Origin: Nocardioidaceae bacterium
Lineage (GTDB): Bacteria; Actinomycetota; Actinomycetes; Propionibacteriales; Nocardioidaceae
DNA: 9,991 nucleotides
Reading direction: 5' to 3'
Assembly: GCA_013696065.1 (NCBI GenBank)
Contig: JACCZJ010000480.1
Location: 1 to 9,991, forward strand
Positions 6,806 through 9,991 of the stretch are shown here, in pieces (position 1 is the first letter of the stretch; each line of letters opens with the position of its first letter). Both the position numbers and the translations under genes were made by a program. The notes below the pieces were generated by a model. The model ran no database searches and had not been told where the DNA came from. It saw nothing but the letters and a program-made list of their open reading frames with translations.

Positions 6806-6851
6806 GGTCCAGACGTTTTGGTCGTACGACGACTAGCCTGCCCGCTGGACC
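6806..6851. promoter_or_regulatory. Palindrome inside a larger inverted repeat (candidate operator)
   Basis: The outer arms GGTCCAG (6806-6812) and CTGGACC (6845-6851) are perfect inverted repeats. Between them lies the perfect 10-bp palindrome GTCGTACGAC (6821-6830). The element sits 10 bp upstream of the GGAGG of the minus gene, in the divergent promoter region, so it could be an operator or a leader hairpin. No regulator is identifiable from the window. Confidence 0.35.
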
Positions 6852-6900
6852 GTCGCGTCACATGATGGCACCTGCGATGCCGCATAGGGCGCACATCGAC

Positions 6901-6930
6901 AGCCCGCTGCGCGTGCCGCCTCGGCGGGCT
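6901..6930. other. Inverted repeat in divergent promoter region
   Basis: AGCCCGC (6901-6907) pairs perfectly with GCGGGCT (6924-6930) around a 16-nt loop. No T-run follows. It lies upstream of the 24-bp tandem repeat and could be part of the 5' leader of the hydroquinone-reductase-like gene. Confidence 0.3.
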
Positions 6931-6941
6931 GCGCTGTTGCG

Positions 6942-6989
6942 TTTGCGTCAGGGGGCGGCAGACTATTTGCGTCAGGGGGCGGCAGACTG
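6942..6989. repeat. Perfect tandem repeat, 24-bp period, two copies
   Basis: Copy 1 at 6942-6965 and copy 2 at 6966-6989 are identical over the first 23 bases (tttgcgtcagggggcg followed by gcagact) and differ only at the last base. They end 45 bp before the ATG of the hydroquinone-reductase-like gene. Twin operator sites or a recent slippage duplication would both fit. I saw no third copy in the window. Confidence 0.85.
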
Positions 6990-6998
6990 GCCGCACGA

Positions 6999-7011
6999 GA
7001 GAGGGCCTCTC
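6999..7011. promoter_or_regulatory. GAGAGG/CCTCTC inverted repeat near the start of the reductase-like gene
   Basis: GAGAGG-g-CCTCTC is centred 30 bp upstream of the ATG at 7035 and just before catacgac. The near-perfect dyad close to the ribosome binding site could be a repressor site. The evidence is only its symmetry and position. Confidence 0.3.
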
Positions 7012-7034
7012 GGCATACGACAACTGAGGATCCG

Positions 7035-8075
7035 ATGGTCACGACCGAGACTGAAAACAGCACAAATGGCTCGTACGTCGAGCCGGGCAAAGACTTCACG
7101 CGCGACACCAACTACATCACCACCCGCATCACCGCCGACGGCCGTGACGGCTATCCCGTGGAGGCGGGTCGCTACCGGCTCGTCGTGGCGCGCGCCTGCC
7201 CGTGGGCGAACAGAGCGATCATCGTGCGCCGACTGCTCGGCTTGGAGGATGTGCTCTCGATGGGTGTGTGCGGACCCACTCATGACAAACGCAGCTGGAC
7301 GTTCGACCTGGACCCCGGTGGTGTTGACCCCGTGCTCGGCATCGAGCGGATCCAGGACGCCTACTTGGCCCGCTTCCCTGACTACGAACGCGGCATCACG
7401 GTTCCGGCCGTCGTGGACATCTCGACGGGGCAGGTCGTGACCAACGAGTTTCGCCAGATGACGATCGACTTTGCACTCGAATGGCGCGAGTTCCATCGCG
7501 AAGGTGCTCCGGACCTCTACCCCGAGCCGCTGCGTGCGGAGATCGACGAGGTCATCGACCTGGTGTTTCGCGACGTCAACAACGGGGTCTACCGCTGCGG
7601 CTTCGCCGGCTCCCAGGAGGCTTACGAACGGGCCTACTACGGGCTCTTTGCTCGACTTGACTGGTTGAGTGAACGGCTGTCGTCACAGCGCTATCTGGTC
7701 GGCGACACCATCACCGAGGCGGACGTGCGGCTGTTCACGACGCTGGCCCGCTTTGACGCCGTCTACCACGGCCATTTCAAGTGCAACCGCAGCAAGCTCA
7801 GCGAGATGGCGGTGCTCTGGGCCTATGCGCGCGACCTGTTCCAGACGCCCGGCTTCGGCGACACGACCGACTTCGAGCACATCAAGCGCCACTATTACGT
7901 GGTGCACACCGATATCAACCCGACCCACATCGTCCCGGAGGGCCCCGATCTGGCGAACTGGTTGGAGCCGCACGAGCGCGAGCAGTTGGGTGGACGCCCG
8001 TTCGGAGACGGTACGCCGCCCGGCCCGCCGTCTCCTGCCGAGACCGTCCCCGCCGACCACACCCCCCTCCCGTAA
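7035..8075 (+). CDS. Glutathionyl-hydroquinone reductase-like protein (Xi-class GST)
   Basis: 346 residues. Family members (E. coli YqjG, fungal ECM4) reductively remove thiol adducts from quinol rings. The N-terminal thioredoxin-fold domain carries the catalytic Cys motif RACPWANR (C55-P56-W57), at the same place as the CPW of YqjG, and a cis-Pro turn ITVPAVVD (P124) followed by VTNE (135-138). The alpha-helical C-terminal domain shows conserved family blocks: VNNGVYRCGFAGSQEAYE (181-198), YLVGDTITEADVRLFTTLAR (220-239), YHGHFKCN (244-251) and the family's C-terminal HYYVVHTDINPTHIVPEGP (286-304). The last 27 residues are a Pro/Gly-rich tail without family conservation. The start is supported by GAGG 5 nt upstream. 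Most actinobacteria use mycothiol rather than glutathione, so the natural thiol may be mycothiol (inference). Its upstream region holds a tandem repeat and a dyad. Family assignment is firm, substrate is not. Confidence 0.92.
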   Translation: MVTTETENSTNGSYVEPGKDFTRDTNYITTRITADGRDGYPVEAGRYRLVVARACPWANRAIIVRRLLGLEDVLSMGVCGPTHDKRSWTFDLDPGGVDPVLGIERIQDAYLARFPDYERGITVPAVVDISTGQVVTNEFRQMTIDFALEWREFHREGAPDLYPEPLRAEIDEVIDLVFRDVNNGVYRCGFAGSQEAYERAYYGLFARLDWLSERLSSQRYLVGDTITEADVRLFTTLARFDAVYHGHFKCNRSKLSEMAVLWAYARDLFQTPGFGDTTDFEHIKRHYYVVHTDINPTHIVPEGPDLANWLEPHEREQLGGRPFGDGTPPGPPSPAETVPADHTPLP

Positions 8076-8152
8076 CCCCCCTTCCGCTTCGGCCACTTTG
8101 GCGTCTCGCGAGGGAGCCGGCCAGGCCAGCCAAGCAACGAGCGGCATGGTAA

Positions 8153-8184
8153 CCCCCGCGCCGCGCGGACCTGCAGCGCGGGGG
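8153..8184. terminator. GC-rich hairpin between convergent genes
   Basis: A perfect 9-bp stem, CCCCCGCGC (8153-8161) with GCGCGGGGG (8176-8184), encloses a 14-nt loop. It lies 78 bp past the stop of the hydroquinone-reductase-like gene and 16 bp past the stop of the S55-domain gene. Its position suits a bidirectional terminator, but neither side carries a T-run, so it would be a U-tract-less actinobacterial type at best. Confidence 0.5.
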
Positions 8185-8200
8185 CACCTCATCCTGTCGG

Positions 8201-9991
8201 TCAGCGCACGTTCAGCCACACGTGCTTGGAGCCGGACACCACGTCACCGACAATCTGCGTGTCGACATCTTTGCTGATACCGCGACGTTTCGACTCGGCG
8301 CGCAAGGTGGCAGTGACCTCGCTGTTTCGGGGCGCGTCCGCGAGCTTGACGAGCAGGTCGTCGAATGACGTCGCCTTGATTCGACCGTCCTCGCCGCCGC
8401 CCCCGACGAAGAGCACGCCTTCGCCGCCGGCGGCCTTGGGGACGCGCACGGACAGTTTGACGATCGTGGCCTCTCCTTCACCCTTGCTGGGAGTGAGCGT
8501 GACGCGTACCGGCAGGTCGGTGCCGGCGTGCACGGTCTTCGGACGGCGGGATGACCTGATCGTGATCCAGCGGTCAGCCGGCTTGATCTGCAACTTCGCA
8601 ATCTTCAAAGCGTAGTACTTCGGGCTGTACGACGCCTTGAAGTGAACGTCGGTGATCTCGACCCGCTCGAACTTGTTGTGCAGGATCTGCCCCATCTGCC
8701 GGTAGGACTCGAAGATCGACTCGAAGGTGATGTCGCGCTTGCTCGCGAACCGGTCGCCGTGTTTGAACGTCCAGTCGCTACCGTCAGCACGCGTGCCGGA
8801 GAAGGTCCAGTGCACGGTCGCCGTCCCTCCACCTAGCTGGTCCAACACCCGGTCGGCGTTGGAGAGCAGGTGAATGGCCGACAGGAACGGCGTCGCCGCC
8901 CTGTAGGAGATCATCGTCTTACCGTTCCGCGAGTTGCCGTTCGTGGCCTCCACGTGCGAGGTCACCTCGGTGTACTTGGGGAACACATTCTCCAGCCCGT
9001 GGATGCCGGCCAGGTGGTCACCGACGATCTGCCCCACCGGCGCAGTGGGGTTGGCGACCTTGAAGGATCCAAAGACGTTGTCCCTTTGGATGTAGATCGC
9101 GTCAGCACCGTGCATGGTCAGCGTGCTGTGTCCCGACCACAACATCGGGTGTCCGAAGGCGAGCACCTCGTCATTGCACACCGCGGTTGCGGTTCCGATG
9201 CCGGCATAGGTGATGTCGCCGTACGACAAGGACGCAGCCAGGTTGCCGCCAGCGACGATCGGAGACGCCGGAGCAGCCGCGGACGTGCTTCCGCCGACCA
9301 CCAGCGGTCGCTTGATGTTGAAGCTGTCGGCCGCCATCTGCAGGTGGCGGTTCGAGAGTCCCGAAACGCTCATCGGCATCGGCAGCCGCTTGAATCCGCT
9401 GCTGGCCTGAGCCGTCGACATCGCTCCTGAGGAGACCAGGCGGTCAGCCGTGGCGCCGGGGATCGAGATCTTCTTCGTGCTGGCCGCAGTCTTGAGGGCC
9501 GGGCTGTTGGGTTGAGTGCTGAGCAGCTTCAGCATCTCGGCGCCAGGAGTTACTCCGGCGACATCGCTGGGTGACCAGGACAGCCCGTAGGCGACAGCAC
9601 CGATCAGTCTGCCGTTGGCTGTGTAGACGGGAGAGCCTGACATGCCGGCCCAGATGCCCTTGTCTACGTTGCCGTTGGCGTCGGCGATCTGGGCTCCATG
9701 AAGTTGCACCATGATCATGTCAAGACCGGGAGCGATCCCGTCGTCAAGCACACCGAGAACCTCGCCGTTGAAGGTGTCAGGGGTGGTGCCGCTGGTGACC
9801 GTCAGACCGTGAACGGCCATGTCCTTTTGGACATGGCTGACAGCTATTCCTTGGGGGCAGCTGGGGCTGGGGTCGAGAGCTGACTGCGCCGGCGACACCG
9901 GCACCGTAGCGGCTACCAGTCCCGCTACGGCCGCGCCGAGCAGAGTCGTGCGCGGACGGAGCCACCTGCGGTGGGTCCGAGAATGTTGGGC
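8201..9991 (-). CDS. Secreted SpoIVB-type (S55) peptidase-domain protein, N-terminus cut by edge
   Basis: The minus frame is open from the right edge to TGA 8203-8201: 596 codons with the start off-window. The visible N-terminus is a signal peptide: basic RTHRRWLRPR, then hydrophobic TTLLGAAVAGLVAATVPV and a possible cleavage site after SPA (residue 35), so the product is probably exported. The GTG at 9904-9902 lies inside this signal sequence and is unlikely to be the start. The S55 region shows FNGEVLGVLDDGIAPGLDMI, then IWAGMSGSPVYTANGRLIGAV with the likely nucleophile Ser120 (codon 9634-9632), VAGVTPGAEML, and about 160 residues later GTATAVCNDEVLAFGHPML with the likely catalytic His281 (codon 9151-9149). 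The remaining C-terminus is beta-rich and may be a separate domain. SpoIVB itself activates sigma-K in Bacillus sporulation; no such role can be assumed here. Substrate unknown. Numbering is from the first visible codon. Confidence 0.88.
   Translation of the reverse strand, partial: AQHSRTHRRWLRPRTTLLGAAVAGLVAATVPVSPAQSALDPSPSCPQGIAVSHVQKDMAVHGLTVTSGTTPDTFNGEVLGVLDDGIAPGLDMIMVQLHGAQIADANGNVDKGIWAGMSGSPVYTANGRLIGAVAYGLSWSPSDVAGVTPGAEMLKLLSTQPNSPALKTAASTKKISIPGATADRLVSSGAMSTAQASSGFKRLPMPMSVSGLSNRHLQMAADSFNIKRPLVVGGSTSAAAPASPIVAGGNLAASLSYGDITYAGIGTATAVCNDEVLAFGHPMLWSGHSTLTMHGADAIYIQRDNVFGSFKVANPTAPVGQIVGDHLAGIHGLENVFPKYTEVTSHVEATNGNSRNGKTMISYRAATPFLSAIHLLSNADRVLDQLGGGTATVHWTFSGTRADGSDWTFKHGDRFASKRDITFESIFESYRQMGQILHNKFERVEITDVHFKASYSPKYYALKIAKLQIKPADRWITIRSSRRPKTVHAGTDLPVRVTLTPSKGEGEATIVKLSVRVPKAAGGEGVLFVGGGGEDGRIKATSFDDLLVKLADAPRNSEVTATLRAESKRRGISKDVDTQIVGDVVSGSKHVWLNVR

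Noticed and set aside
9902..9904. GTG as start codon of the S55-domain protein
   Set aside because: The frame is open to the window edge, and the 29 upstream codons encode the basic and hydrophobic parts of a signal peptide, so the true start lies outside the window.

Overview
The window looks like chromosomal DNA from a high-GC Actinomycetota, most likely a Micrococcales-type organism (moderate to low confidence). The reasons are GC-rich third codon positions, the GMSKSLGNGVDLGEQ form of the leucyl-tRNA synthetase signature, GTG/TTG start codons, an apparently leaderless leader peptide, and actinobacterial-type protein families. I see no mobile element, rRNA, tRNA or CRISPR array.

Layout, left to right. 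(1) 1-2004, minus: leuS, with its C-terminus off the left edge. (2) 2105-2204, minus: a compact regulatory leader for leuS. It has a -10 box exactly 6 nt before an ATG, a 9-codon peptide MHHQVLLLI* with three consecutive Leu codons, a 10-bp hairpin overlapping its stop codon, and an intrinsic terminator with a U6 tract. This is a candidate ribosome-mediated, leucine-sensing attenuator. (3) 2388-3410, minus: a membrane protein of unknown function with a Pro/Glu-rich repeat tail. (4) 3411-3727: a divergent intergenic region with two hairpins and a short motif (core TCGCA) recurring about every 20 bp just before the next gene. (5) 3728-4708, plus: a YajO-type aldo/keto reductase. (6) 4751-6784, minus: a multi-spanning membrane protein with a central spermidine-synthase-like SAM domain, starting at TTG behind a perfect GGAGG. 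(7) 6785-7034: a second divergent intergenic region with a palindrome, inverted repeats and a perfect tandem repeat of 24-bp period. (8) 7035-8075, plus: a glutathionyl-hydroquinone-reductase-like (Xi-class GST) protein. (9) 8076-8200: a convergent junction with a GC-rich hairpin. (10) 8201-9991, minus: a secreted SpoIVB-type (S55) peptidase-domain protein. Its reading frame runs off the right edge, and the visible upstream codons encode a signal peptide.

Most of these genes look like independent transcription units of translation, redox metabolism and envelope functions rather than one operon. The two most interesting signals are regulatory: the leuS leader, and the 20-bp-phased motif array upstream of the aldo/keto reductase.
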